Position numbers and translations under genes: made by a program
From: Bacillus canaveralius
GTDB lineage: Bacteria > Bacillota > Bacilli > Bacillales > Cytobacillaceae
NCBI RefSeq assembly: GCF_002860125.1
Contig: NZ_PGVA01000004.1
Location: 244,363 to 308,362 of the forward strand
Direction of reading: 5' to 3'
Length of the DNA: 64,000 nt
Part shown: positions 55,862 through 64,000 of the stretch, one piece after another
How positions within the stretch are numbered: position 1 is the first letter of the stretch
Layout: the number at the start of each line of letters is the position of its first letter
The notes under the pieces: generated by a model
Told to the model about the DNA's origin: nothing
Seen by the model: only the letters and a program-made list of their open reading frames with translations
Databases searched by the model: none

Positions 55862-56952
55862 TGGCGACATTAAATGTGAAAACAGATACAAAGGAATACC
55901 CTGTATTTATTGGTGCGGGGGTCAGCGGCCAGTTAGCCGGCTTTCTAAAAGAACACTTCCCCCATTTAACGTCGCTGCTAGTGATTACGGATGAAACTGT
56001 AGGCGCTCTTTATTTGGACGATCTTAAGACACGGCTTTCTGCTTTTCCTATCCATGCCTATCCTGTTCCGGCAGGAGAAAAAGCGAAAACATTTGAAGTT
56101 TACTATCAAGTCTTAACCTATGCGCTGGAACAAAAACTCGACCGCCATTCGCTTGTGATCGCCCTGGGTGGTGGAGCGGTTGGGGATCTGGCCGGGTTTG
56201 CTGCGGCTACATTTATGCGCGGGATTCCGTTTATTCAAGTGCCAACGACGATTCTTGCGCATGACAGTGCGGTAGGAGGAAAAGTTGCGATCAACCATCC
56301 GATCGGGAAAAATATGATCGGGGCCTTTTACCAGCCAGAGGCTGTTTTTTATGATCTTGACTATCTATCATCACTGCCAATAGCAGAGAAGCGTTCAGGC
56401 TTTGCGGAAGTGGTCAAGGAGGCGCTCATCAGTGACAAGGCATTTTACAGCTGGCTCAGAAACCATATTCATTCTCTCGAGTCGATTGCACGTGGTGAGC
56501 TGGAGTACGCACTAACAAACGGAATTAAAATTAAAGGCGAAATTGTAGCTGAAGATGAAAAAGAAACCGGAGTCCGAGCTTATTTAAATTTTGGGCACAC
56601 GCTCGGGCATGCCATTGAAGCGGAATATGGGTATGGAAGCATAACCCATGGCGAAGCTGTTATGATTGGGACTGTTTTTGCTCTTCAATTAAGCAAGCAC
56701 CTCCACTCATTGGAGTTTAAGCTTACGGAGTTCACCGCGTGGCTTGGACAGCTTGGCTACGAAACGGCGATTCCCGCAGGTTTATCAGCAGAAAAGATGA
56801 TCGAAAGAATGAAACAGGATAAAAAATCAGTAGGGCAAAAAGTTCGTTTCGTCCTGTTAAAAGAGGTCGGGACCCCTGTATTAACAGAGATACCGGACAG
56901 CGTTTTACTGGATTATTTAAAAAACTTTCTGGCAACGGGGAGGACTGCATAG
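55861..56952 (+). CDS. aroB: 3-dehydroquinate synthase
   Basis: A 363-residue NAD- and metal-dependent enzyme closing the first ring of the shikimate pathway. Motifs: LGGGAVGDLAGFAAATFMRG, PTTILAHDSAVGGKVAIN, and the metal-binding HTLGHAIEAEYGY with SITHGEAVMIG. Its start and stop both overlap neighbours by one base, giving tight coupling aroC-aroB-aroH. Confidence 0.96.
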   Translation: MATLNVKTDTKEYPVFIGAGVSGQLAGFLKEHFPHLTSLLVITDETVGALYLDDLKTRLSAFPIHAYPVPAGEKAKTFEVYYQVLTYALEQKLDRHSLVIALGGGAVGDLAGFAAATFMRGIPFIQVPTTILAHDSAVGGKVAINHPIGKNMIGAFYQPEAVFYDLDYLSSLPIAEKRSGFAEVVKEALISDKAFYSWLRNHIHSLESIARGELEYALTNGIKIKGEIVAEDEKETGVRAYLNFGHTLGHAIEAEYGYGSITHGEAVMIGTVFALQLSKHLHSLEFKLTEFTAWLGQLGYETAIPAGLSAEKMIERMKQDKKSVGQKVRFVLLKEVGTPVLTEIPDSVLLDYLKNFLATGRTA

Positions 56953-57323
56953 TGATTAGGGGAGTTAGGGGTGCCATAACCGTTAATGAAAACAGTGAAA
57001 CAGAAATTGTCGCAGCTACAGAAAGACTGCTGAAAATAATGATTGATGAAAATCGGATAGAGCCTGACGGGGTCGCCTCTGTGTTTATTTCGGTGACAGA
57101 GGATATAACAGCGGCATTCCCGGCAAAAGCGCTCCGCTTGTTTGCAGGCTGGGAGTATGTCCCGGTAATGTGCATGCGGGAAATCCCGGTTCCGGGGTCG
57201 CTTGAAAAATGCATCCGCGTTATGCTGCATGTGAATTCCTCAAGCCGACAGGATGAAATCAGCCATATTTACCTTGAAGAGGCGGTTCGCTTGCGCCCCG
57301 ATTTAAATGCAGGCAAGCTTTAG
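56952..57323 (+). CDS. aroH: Chorismate mutase, AroH type
   Basis: A 123-residue monofunctional enzyme that turns chorismate into prephenate. It starts MIRGVRGAITVNENSETEIV and contains CMREIPVPGSLEKCIRVMLH, the arginine-rich active site of the trimeric AroH family. GTG 56952 overlaps the aroB stop. In B. subtilis the trpEDCFBA genes follow here; in this window hisC follows after 63 bases. Confidence 0.95.
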   Translation: MIRGVRGAITVNENSETEIVAATERLLKIMIDENRIEPDGVASVFISVTEDITAAFPAKALRLFAGWEYVPVMCMREIPVPGSLEKCIRVMLHVNSSSRQDEISHIYLEEAVRLRPDLNAGKL

Positions 57324-57386
57324 AATATGTCCATGCAACAAATTGAATAACTCATCGCGATAAAAAATTTAAATGAGGTGATTGAG

Positions 57387-58487
57387 ATGAGATGGAAACA
57401 GCAACTGCTCACACTGAATCCATACCAGCCTGGAAAGTCGATTGATGAAGTGAAGAAGCAGTATCGCTTAAAAGAAATTGTCAAGCTTGCTTCCAATGAA
57501 AATCCGTACGGCTGTTCGGAGCGTGTTCTGGGCACTTTGGAGCAGAGCACTGGTTTCTTTGCACTTTATCCGGACGGTTATGCCACCAACTTGCGTGAAA
57601 CATTGGCCACCCACCTGGACGTTTTTCCTAATCAAATTATCTTCGGAAATGGATCAGATGAAATCATCCAAATTATTTCACGGTCTTTGCTCCATCCCGG
57701 AGCAAACACGGTGATGGCAGCACCAACCTTTCCGCAATATAAACATAACGCCATTATTGAAGGTGCGGAGGTTCGTGAGATTCCGCTTAAAAATGGCAAT
57801 CATGACCTGGATGAAATGCTTGCTGCGATTGACGGGCAGACAAATGCAGTCTGGCTTTGCAGCCCGAACAATCCGACCGGCACGTATATTCCCGAGGACC
57901 AATTAATTGCTTTCCTGGATCGAGTGCCGAAAGATGTTCTTGTCGTGCTGGATGAGGCTTATTTTGAATACGTAGTGGCAGACGATTACTATGATTCTGT
58001 CGAACTGTTAACGCGTTATGAAAATCTGATTGTGCTCAGAACCTTCTCGAAAATTTACGGACTTGCAAGCCTTCGCATTGGATACGGGATTGCTTCACAG
58101 GCGATTATTCGCGCGATAGAGCCGGCGCGCGAACCATTTAACGTTAACCGCTTTGCACTGCTCGCCGCAGAGGCTGCACTTGGCGACCAGGCATATGTAA
58201 ACGAATGCCGGCAGAAAAACAGACAAGGTCTTGACCAGTTTTATCGTTACTGTGACATAAATAATCTTGACTACTATCCTTCTCAGGGGAACTTTATTTT
58301 AATCGATTTTCAAGTAGACGGAAATGAAGTGTTTCAGTTTTTGCTGGAAAAGGGCTTCATCGTTCGTTCAGGACCGGCGCTTGGCTTTCCAACCTCGATA
58401 AGAGTTACGGTTGGATCCCGGGAACAAAACGAAAAATTGCTCGGAGCCATTTCCGAGTTTTTGGCTGCCAAAGCAGCACTGTCATAA
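57387..58487 (+). CDS. hisC: Histidinol-phosphate aminotransferase
   Basis: A 366-residue PLP enzyme active on histidinol phosphate and, in bacilli, also on aromatic amino acids, which explains its place in the aro operon. Motifs: [29 protein letters not shown] and the PLP-lysine region [20 protein letters not shown] 57387 follows GAGGTG; GTG 57378 is inside that site. Confidence 0.94.
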   Translation: MRWKQQLLTLNPYQPGKSIDEVKKQYRLKEIVKLASNENPYGCSERVLGTLEQSTGFFALYPDGYATNLRETLATHLDVFPNQIIFGNGSDEIIQIISRSLLHPGANTVMAAPTFPQYKHNAIIEGAEVREIPLKNGNHDLDEMLAAIDGQTNAVWLCSPNNPTGTYIPEDQLIAFLDRVPKDVLVVLDEAYFEYVVADDYYDSVELLTRYENLIVLRTFSKIYGLASLRIGYGIASQAIIRAIEPAREPFNVNRFALLAAEAALGDQAYVNECRQKNRQGLDQFYRYCDINNLDYYPSQGNFILIDFQVDGNEVFQFLLEKGFIVRSGPALGFPTSIRVTVGSREQNEKLLGAISEFLAAKAALS

Positions 58488-58511
58488 AATTTTCAAGTAG
58501 GACGTGATTGT

Positions 58512-59618
58512 TTGAAAGGCCGCGTTTTTATCATTGGGCTGGGCTTAATCGGAGGCTCACTCGCGCTTTGTATAAAAGACAAGCATCGTGAAGCTGCGGT
58601 TATCGGCTTCGACATTCATCCGGAACAAAGCAAGCTTGCCAAGATGCTCGGTGTTATCGACGAGGCGGCAGAAACGGTAGAAGAGGGTGCGGCCGGGGCG
58701 GACCTTATCCTGATTGCAACCCCGGTTACAGAAGCAGAGCGCATCATCGATTCCCTGTCACAAATCAACTTGAATAAAGATGTCATTATTTCCGATGCTG
58801 GTAGCACCAAGGCTGAAATAATGAAAAAAGCAGCCCGTTTAAAGGAGAATGGAGTTACATTTATCGGAGGCCATCCGATGGCTGGGTCGCATAAAAGCGG
58901 GGTGGCAGCGGCAAGAAGCCTCCTGTTTGAAAATGCTTTTTATTTATTGACTCCTGACAAGGAAACGCCAGTGCAGGATGTTGAAAAGCTTAAAAGCTGG
59001 CTGGCAGGGACGCGGGCAAAGTTTTTGATCATAGACCCGGCGCAGCATGACTATTTGACCGGGGTCATCAGCCACTTCCCCCATATTATTGCTGCATCTC
59101 TCGTCCATCAGGCAGACAGGACGAGAGATGAGGAAAACCTTGTTCCAAGGCTCGCCGCCGGGGGCTTTCGTGATATTACCCGGATTGCCTCAAGCAGTCC
59201 CCATATGTGGCGGGATATCCTGCTTCATAATAAAGATGTGCTGCTTGAACTTCTGATCGAGTGGAAAGTCGAGATGGACAAAGTTGCACAAATGCTGAAA
59301 GCAAATGATAGTGAAGCGATCTATCAATTCTTTTTAAAGGCGAAAGAATTTCGCGATGAACTGCCGCAAAAAGAAAAGGGTGCGATTCCGGCTTTCTATG
59401 ATTTATACGTTGATGTACCGGACTATCCCGGGATCATTTCCGAGATTACCGGCTATTTGGCAGAAGAAAAGATCAGTATCACAAATATAAGAATTCTAGA
59501 AACAAGAGAAGAGATTTATGGTGTGCTTGTGATTAGCTTTCAAACAGACGAGGACAGGCAGAGGGCCGAAGTCTGTATCCGCCATCAAACACAGTATGAG
59601 ACTTTTACAGGTTCTTAA
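58512..59618 (+). CDS. tyrA: Prephenate dehydrogenase with ACT domain
   Basis: A 368-residue enzyme producing 4-hydroxyphenylpyruvate for tyrosine. The NAD-binding loop is [30 protein letters not shown] is the substrate signature; residues about 295-365 form an ACT domain ([20 protein letters not shown]) that probably senses tyrosine. TTG 58512 has a weak AGGACGTGATT site. Confidence 0.94.
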   Translation: MKGRVFIIGLGLIGGSLALCIKDKHREAAVIGFDIHPEQSKLAKMLGVIDEAAETVEEGAAGADLILIATPVTEAERIIDSLSQINLNKDVIISDAGSTKAEIMKKAARLKENGVTFIGGHPMAGSHKSGVAAARSLLFENAFYLLTPDKETPVQDVEKLKSWLAGTRAKFLIIDPAQHDYLTGVISHFPHIIAASLVHQADRTRDEENLVPRLAAGGFRDITRIASSSPHMWRDILLHNKDVLLELLIEWKVEMDKVAQMLKANDSEAIYQFFLKAKEFRDELPQKEKGAIPAFYDLYVDVPDYPGIISEITGYLAEEKISITNIRILETREEIYGVLVISFQTDEDRQRAEVCIRHQTQYETFTGS

Positions 59619-59641
59619 GTATTGAAGGGAGCGCATTTCCA

Positions 59642-60934
59642 GTGAATATTTTGCAGATGCATCCAAAAAGTAAAGGGTTACGGGGCTCAATTGCGGTTCC
59701 CGGAGATAAGTCTATTTCACACCGAAGCGTAATGTTCGGTGCAATTGCGCATGGCACAACAACCGTTCAGCATTTCCTGGCCGGTGAGGATTGCTTAAGC
59801 ACGATCAGCTGCTTTCGCAAGCTGGGGGTCACGATCGAGCAGGAAGGAGACCGCTTGCAAATTATCGGAAAAGGGATCGATGGATTACGGGAACCGTCAG
59901 AAGTTCTCGATGTCGGCAATTCAGGTACGACCATCCGTCTCTTGCTTGGCATATTGGCAGGCAGGCCGTTCCATGCCTCACTGGTAGGAGACAGCTCAAT
60001 CGCGAAACGTCCGATGACGAGAGTGACCAGGCCGCTGGCTGCGATGGGAGCTTCGATTGATGGGAGGAATAAGGGCGAGTTCACGCCGTTATCGATTAGA
60101 GGCGGACACTTAACCGGAATCGAATACAAGTCGCCTGTCGCCAGCGCCCAGGTGAAATCCTCCATTTTGTTTGCCGGATTACAGGCAGAAGGTGAAACGA
60201 GCGTCATCGAACCGTCAAAAACGAGGGATCATACTGAACGAATGCTTCAGCAATTTGGCGGGAACGTTGACATCGATGGTTTATCGGTTAAAGTAACAGG
60301 CGGGCAGCAGCTCAAAGCTGTGAACATTGATGTGCCCGGCGATGTATCATCCGCCGCTTTTTTCCTGGTCGCGGCTGCGATCACCCCGAACAGTGAGCTA
60401 GTGCTGCACAATGTCGGCTTAAATCCAACGAGAACAGGCATCCTTGATGTTCTGGAGCAAATGGGGGCTGACATCAAGATCCTGCCGAAAAAAGAAGACA
60501 ATGCCGAGCCTGTCGGTGATATTATCATTAAAACATCCGCCTTAAAAGGCATTGAAATTAGCGGGGATCTGATTCCCAGGCTGATAGACGAAATTCCTGT
60601 CATCGCACTATTGGCCACACAGGCAAATGGAACAACGGTCATAAAGGATGCCCATGAATTAAAAGTCAAAGAAACGAATCGAATTGATACTGTTGTCAAT
60701 GAATTGACAAAGCTTGGTGCTGAAATCGAGGCGACCGAAGACGGGATGATTATTGCCGGGGGATCCACTTTAAATGGCGGACATGTAGATAGCCATGGAG
60801 ATCACCGGATCGGCATGATGCTTGCGATTGCCTCACTCATTTGCAGCGGCGAAGTCAATTTGGCTGAAAGCGAAGCGATTGCTGTCTCATACCCGGCGTT
60901 TTTTGAAGACTTGGCCCGGGTAAACGTGCAATAA
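59642..60934 (+). CDS. aroA: EPSP synthase (3-phosphoshikimate 1-carboxyvinyltransferase)
   Basis: A 430-residue enzyme joining phosphoenolpyruvate to shikimate 3-phosphate (named aroE in B. subtilis). Motifs: [67 protein letters not shown], and [11 protein letters not shown]. These fit the class II (Gram-positive) enzyme. GTG 59642 follows AAGGGAG. Last gene of the aromatic operon, followed by a terminator. Confidence 0.96.
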   Translation: MNILQMHPKSKGLRGSIAVPGDKSISHRSVMFGAIAHGTTTVQHFLAGEDCLSTISCFRKLGVTIEQEGDRLQIIGKGIDGLREPSEVLDVGNSGTTIRLLLGILAGRPFHASLVGDSSIAKRPMTRVTRPLAAMGASIDGRNKGEFTPLSIRGGHLTGIEYKSPVASAQVKSSILFAGLQAEGETSVIEPSKTRDHTERMLQQFGGNVDIDGLSVKVTGGQQLKAVNIDVPGDVSSAAFFLVAAAITPNSELVLHNVGLNPTRTGILDVLEQMGADIKILPKKEDNAEPVGDIIIKTSALKGIEISGDLIPRLIDEIPVIALLATQANGTTVIKDAHELKVKETNRIDTVVNELTKLGAEIEATEDGMIIAGGSTLNGGHVDSHGDHRIGMMLAIASLICSGEVNLAESEAIAVSYPAFFEDLARVNVQ

Positions 60935-60950
60935 GCTAACGTTATGAATG

Positions 60951-60978
60951 AAAACCTTGCTGCCCAGGCAAGGTTTTT
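60951..60978 (+). terminator. Terminator after aroA
   Basis: AAAACCTTGC (60951-60960) pairs perfectly with GCAAGGTTTT (60968-60977), followed by T. Confidence 0.9.
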
Positions 60979-61053
60979 CAGTTTCGCTTGCGATTCAAGC
61001 ATAATTTCAGAAACTCGACATAGCTTGTCTTAAGACCTGAAAGAGGTGGTTTT

Positions 61054-61959
61054 ATGGCGAGCTATTTGATTGAAAATGCCAATATTTTAAAGGAAAAGTA
61101 TTTAGACAAAGCGTCATTGCTGATTAAAAATAATCGGATTGTATCAGTGAGTAAATCCTGTCGCAAATTAACGGTTATGAAGATGGATGCCAACAAGTTT
61201 ATCATGACACCCTCACACATCATTTATGACAGCGGTCTGCCGTTATCACAGCCTTTTCAGGATATGAAGAACTATTTTACTGCCAATTACTTGCTTAAGG
61301 GCTGCACGGCACTGATGACAGCTGCAACAGTCAGATATGAGAACGAACTGGCTGCTTGCTTGAAAAACTTGCGGACGAGCCTGCTCAACAGCCCGGTTGA
61401 TATGATTGTCGCTGTTAAAATTCCGCCGGAATTGCTTACGCCGACATTTATCCGTAAATGCAAAAAAGAAAGGATTCCAGCCATTTTTGTTGAAATCAAT
61501 AGGGAAAAAGATATATCATTGCTGCCATGGGGTTGGATCAGGGAGGCGATGTTTCCTTACAACAGTCCGCTCATCCCTGTTTTCAGCGAAGAGGCTCCGC
61601 GAAAAAGAAACCGCCTTAAAGACACATGGAAACAGATCATGCTCGAGGAGAAAATCCCTGCGATTGATGAAGAGATAAGCGTTAATGAGCCGATTAGCCA
61701 GCATGTCCTGGCGAAGATTGGCATTTATCCGCTTAAATCGTATTTAAATGCCGGGGGAGAGTTAAGCTATAATTTGTATTGGAAGAGCAGGGAAATCCAG
61801 AATATTGAAGAATCTTCGCTCTACCATCATCATAATCATAGATTGGCGGTGACTGTCCATAGAGGGACAGTGATCCGGGCGGGCGCGGACGTTTTGTTTC
61901 GTCCCGGATTTGGAGAACATGTAACTATCAAAACACCGTCATTCTTTGCAGCCCCATGA
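61054..61959 (+). CDS. Uncharacterised protein with amidohydrolase-like N-terminus
   Basis: A 301-residue cytoplasmic protein that I cannot assign. The N-terminus (YLIENANILKEKYLDKASLL then IKNNRIVSVS) resembles the small beta-sandwich start of amidohydrolases such as dihydroorotase, and TPSHIIYDSGLPLS stands where the metal-binding PG-x-D-x-H would be, but the HxH motif is absent. The C-terminus (SSLYHHHNHRLAVTVHRGTV) carries a histidine cluster followed by a second beta-sandwich-like strand set ending HVTIKTPSFFAAP. It may be a catalytically dead relative. ATG 61054 follows AAAGAGGTGG. From memory, B. subtilis has no gene here between aroE and ypiA. Confidence 0.72.
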   Translation: MASYLIENANILKEKYLDKASLLIKNNRIVSVSKSCRKLTVMKMDANKFIMTPSHIIYDSGLPLSQPFQDMKNYFTANYLLKGCTALMTAATVRYENELAACLKNLRTSLLNSPVDMIVAVKIPPELLTPTFIRKCKKERIPAIFVEINREKDISLLPWGWIREAMFPYNSPLIPVFSEEAPRKRNRLKDTWKQIMLEEKIPAIDEEISVNEPISQHVLAKIGIYPLKSYLNAGGELSYNLYWKSREIQNIEESSLYHHHNHRLAVTVHRGTVIRAGADVLFRPGFGEHVTIKTPSFFAAP

Positions 61960-62028
61960 CCATTTACATCATGCTGCCCAGTCTGGTAAGCATGCAATTT
62001 ATATCCGGTTTAGGAAAGGATTTTGTTT

Positions 62029-63297
62029 ATGGATATCATCGAAAAAATTCTCGCTCTTTTAGAAAAAGGCCAGCAACAGGAAGCACTCATTGAATATAAA
62101 AAGATTTTAAACAGCGGCAGTGCCGAGGAAAAATTCTCGCTCGCAGAAGAACTTTTCCAATTCGGTTTTATAGACGAAGCAAAGGCATTGTATGAAAATC
62201 TACTTCAAGCATATCCCGATGAAGGGGAGCTGCTTGTCCTCCTGGCTGAAACATGCATTGAGCTTGGCGATGAAGATCAGGCAATGCTGGCACTGGAAAA
62301 AGTCACCCCGGCTGATTCCAGCTATCCGCAAGCATTATTGCTGTTGGCAGATTTATACCAGATCAATGGATTGTACGAAGTTAGCGAGCAAAAGCTAAAG
62401 AGCGCAAAACAGCTGCTTCCTGATGAAGTGGTCATTGATTTTGCGATGGGAGAATTATATGCAGAGCAAGGCAAAGTAACGGAGGCTATCCGCGCTTATC
62501 AGGCCGTTCTTTTGCAGGAAACGGAAATTGCCGGGGTCATCATCCACCAGCGGATCGCCGATATACTTAGTTCTTCCGGCTCTTTTGAAGAGGCGTTGCC
62601 GCACTATGAACAGGCATTGAATGAAAAGCTCGAAATAAACACTTTATTTGGCTATGCGTTCACGGCTCTGCAGGCCGGCTTTAACAGAACGGCGATTGAA
62701 AAGTTCAATGAAATCAAAAGTCTCGACCCTGATTACCATTCTTTATACCTTCCTTTAGCGAAAGCGTACGAACGCGAAGAACAATTGTTGCAATCGTTTG
62801 AAACCGTTAAAGAGGGAATCAGGCAGGATGAGTTTAATAAAGATTTATTTTTTTACGGCGGAAAAATCGCTTTAAAGCTTGCTGAAGAGGATGAGGCAGA
62901 ACGGCTGTTCAGGGAAGCACTCGCTCTCGACCCGGCCTTTACCGAAGCGGCCCTGACTTTGAATAAGCTGTTTATCAAGCAGGAACGCTATGAAAATGTC
63001 ATTGATTTGATCAAGGAACTGGATATTCAGGAGGAAGAGGAGCCCCAATTAATCTGGGATGAGGCGCTCGCTTTGCAGAACCTTGAAAAATATTCACATG
63101 CATTAAACAAATATGAGCATGCATATACTTTTTTTAAGAATGATCACGAATTTTTAAATGATTATGGATATTTTCTTATAGAAGAAGGAAAAAACGCCAA
63201 AGCTGCCGAAATTTTTATTAAGCTGCTAAAAGGTGATCCAAGCAACGAAGACTATCAGCAAATGATCGAACGGCTCACTGATGAGTTGCCTAAATAG
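62029..63297 (+). CDS. ypiA: Tetratricopeptide repeat protein YpiA
   Basis: A 422-residue protein built of about ten TPR units from residue 1 to the end (for example [60 protein letters not shown]). It has no signal peptide or membrane span, so it is likely a cytoplasmic scaffold. ATG 62029 follows AGGAAAGGA. It precedes ypiB by 43 bases, as in B. subtilis; the two may act together. Confidence 0.88.
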   Translation: MDIIEKILALLEKGQQQEALIEYKKILNSGSAEEKFSLAEELFQFGFIDEAKALYENLLQAYPDEGELLVLLAETCIELGDEDQAMLALEKVTPADSSYPQALLLLADLYQINGLYEVSEQKLKSAKQLLPDEVVIDFAMGELYAEQGKVTEAIRAYQAVLLQETEIAGVIIHQRIADILSSSGSFEEALPHYEQALNEKLEINTLFGYAFTALQAGFNRTAIEKFNEIKSLDPDYHSLYLPLAKAYEREEQLLQSFETVKEGIRQDEFNKDLFFYGGKIALKLAEEDEAERLFREALALDPAFTEAALTLNKLFIKQERYENVIDLIKELDIQEEEEPQLIWDEALALQNLEKYSHALNKYEHAYTFFKNDHEFLNDYGYFLIEEGKNAKAAEIFIKLLKGDPSNEDYQQMIERLTDELPK

Positions 63298-63340
63298 GGA
63301 TCTTGAAAAATTGGCTTTAAATGCAGAGGAGGGATTCAAA

Positions 63341-63883
63341 ATGACGGCCCCTGTTTCTGTCAACGAGAAGAAGGACTTCATTCGCTGGTTTTTAAACCAC
63401 TATCAGTTGAAACGGAGAGAATGTGTCTGGATTCTGAATTACTTAATGAGCCATGATCAGTTAATGGAGAGGGTCCATTTCGTCGAACAGGCTCAGTTTT
63501 GCCCGCGCGGACTGGTGATGTCAACCCACTGTGTGGATGAAGTCCCGTTTCGGTTTTATAAAGAAAATATTATGACGACCGATGCGGAAAAATCTTTTCA
63601 TGATATCCGTTTAAACAGAGATGAAGAGATTTATATCCAACTGAATTTTCATGCTTCGAACCAGGCGCACCAGTATGCGGCAGTGCTGGAAGAAAACCCT
63701 TACATGCCGAAGAAACTGCAAATCAGCGAAAAAGACAGGCTGATTGCAGAACGCTTCCTTTCTGAAAGTCTGCAGCGTTTCCAGGAGGAAAAGCTGTTAA
63801 AGCTCATTGACGAAGCTCTTGACCGAAGAGATAAAGAGACCTTTAAGGCATTGGCCGAGAAGCTCAATGCCATCAAAAAATAA
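63341..63883 (+). CDS. ypiB: YpiB/ReoY family protein (UPF0302)
   Basis: A 180-residue cytoplasmic protein beginning [20 protein letters not shown] and containing [20 protein letters not shown] and [13 protein letters not shown], the family signatures. The Listeria homologue ReoY helps ClpCP degrade MurA and so limits peptidoglycan synthesis; the same role here is inferred. ATG 63341 follows GAGGAGGG and gives the B. subtilis length. Confidence 0.9.
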   Translation: MTAPVSVNEKKDFIRWFLNHYQLKRRECVWILNYLMSHDQLMERVHFVEQAQFCPRGLVMSTHCVDEVPFRFYKENIMTTDAEKSFHDIRLNRDEEIYIQLNFHASNQAHQYAAVLEENPYMPKKLQISEKDRLIAERFLSESLQRFQEEKLLKLIDEALDRRDKETFKALAEKLNAIKK

Positions 63884-63892
63884 CATTAGCAG

Positions 63893-63922
63893 AGGCTTGC
63901 TGTTAACAGCAGGCTTTTTATT
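63893..63922 (+). terminator. Terminator after ypiB
   Basis: GCTTGCTG pairs with CAGCAGGC across TTAA, with one G-T pair, followed by TTTTTATTTT. Confidence 0.8.
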
Positions 63923-63952
63923 TTGCAATAATGACTTGAGTATGAGTAAAAT
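63923..63952 (+). promoter_or_regulatory. Possible promoter at the window edge
   Basis: TTGCAA (63923-63928), an 18-base spacer and TAAAAT (63947-63952). It would drive the next gene beyond the window; a hairpin GAGAAG with CTTCTC follows at about 63961-63979. Confidence 0.35.
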
Positions 63953-64000
63953 GTTTGTAGGAGAAGAATTTCCCTTCTCATCCAGATAATGGCGTAGCCG

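Noticed and set aside
57371..57392. Three GAG triplets around the hisC ribosome-binding site as a TRAP target
   Set aside because: TRAP needs about 9-11 closely spaced GAG/UAG repeats; only three with uneven spacing are present, two of them explained by the ribosome-binding site and start codon.
60247..60768. Long antisense open frame inside aroA (173 codons)
   Set aside because: It lies wholly within a certain gene, has no ribosome-binding site or recognisable motif, and similar shadows occur throughout the window because of codon bias.

Overview
The window is a chromosomal segment from an endospore-forming, low-to-mid GC Firmicute of the family Bacillaceae. Gene content and order follow the Bacillus subtilis scpB-to-ypiB segment closely: scpB-ypuI, dacB-spmA-spmB, rluB, resABC-resDE, sigX-rsiX, serA, ribU, fer, ypbB-recS-ypbD-ypbE-ypbF, ypbG-ypbH, gudB, ypdA, prsW, sleB-ypeB, ypfA-ypfB, cmk-plsC-ypfD, fni, yphA-yphB, der, gpsA, yphE-yphF, spoIVA, hbs, folE-mtrB, hepS-menG-hepT, ndk, cheR, aroC-aroB-aroH, hisC-tyrA-aroA, ypiA-ypiB. 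I see no rRNA, tRNA, prophage, insertion sequence or CRISPR array. The species cannot be named from this window alone.

Layout. 1-5 kb: the end of scpB, two small genes, an SodF-type superoxide dismutase with an N-terminal extension, and the sporulation operon dacB-spmA-spmB behind a sigma-E-type promoter. 5-12 kb: rluB, the ResABC cytochrome c biogenesis genes and the ResD/ResE two-component system. 12-20 kb: sigX-rsiX with a recognisable ECF autoregulatory promoter, a class B penicillin-binding protein, an M23/LysM protein, a PHP phosphatase and serA. 20-29 kb: an FMN riboswitch with an enlarged variable arm in front of ribU, ferredoxin, the ypbB/recS helicase pair, small membrane and LysM proteins, a CBS-domain protein, a phosphoesterase and a MecA-type adaptor. 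29-36 kb: gudB, ypdA, ansA, prsW and the germination pair sleB-ypeB. 36-46 kb: the PilZ protein ypfA, cmk, plsC, an S1-domain protein, fni, the YIEGIA gene and its small partner, der and gpsA. 46-53 kb: spoIVA, hbs, folE, mtrB (TRAP), menaquinone/heptaprenyl synthesis and ndk. 53-64 kb: cheR and the aromatic supraoperon, then an unknown gene and ypiA-ypiB.

Nearly all genes lie on the plus strand, as expected for one replichore. The exceptions are the penicillin-binding protein, serA, fer and ansA. Functions cluster into respiration (Res, menaquinone, heptaprenyl chain, ferredoxin), sporulation and germination (DacB, SpmAB, SpoIVA, SleB, YpeB, PrsW), envelope stress (SigX/RsiX) and aromatic amino acid synthesis.

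The most unusual features are not protein genes. An inverted-repeat element of about 140-150 bp occurs in three intergenic regions: two complete copies and one truncated copy, all in the same orientation, each upstream of a gene. A GC-rich structured block with GGA-containing hairpin loops sits in front of ypfD. The aromatic supraoperon lacks trpEDCFBA at the position where B. subtilis has it, although mtrB is present in the window. Putative CodY, Fur and CcpA sites were found by eye in front of serA, fer and gudB.
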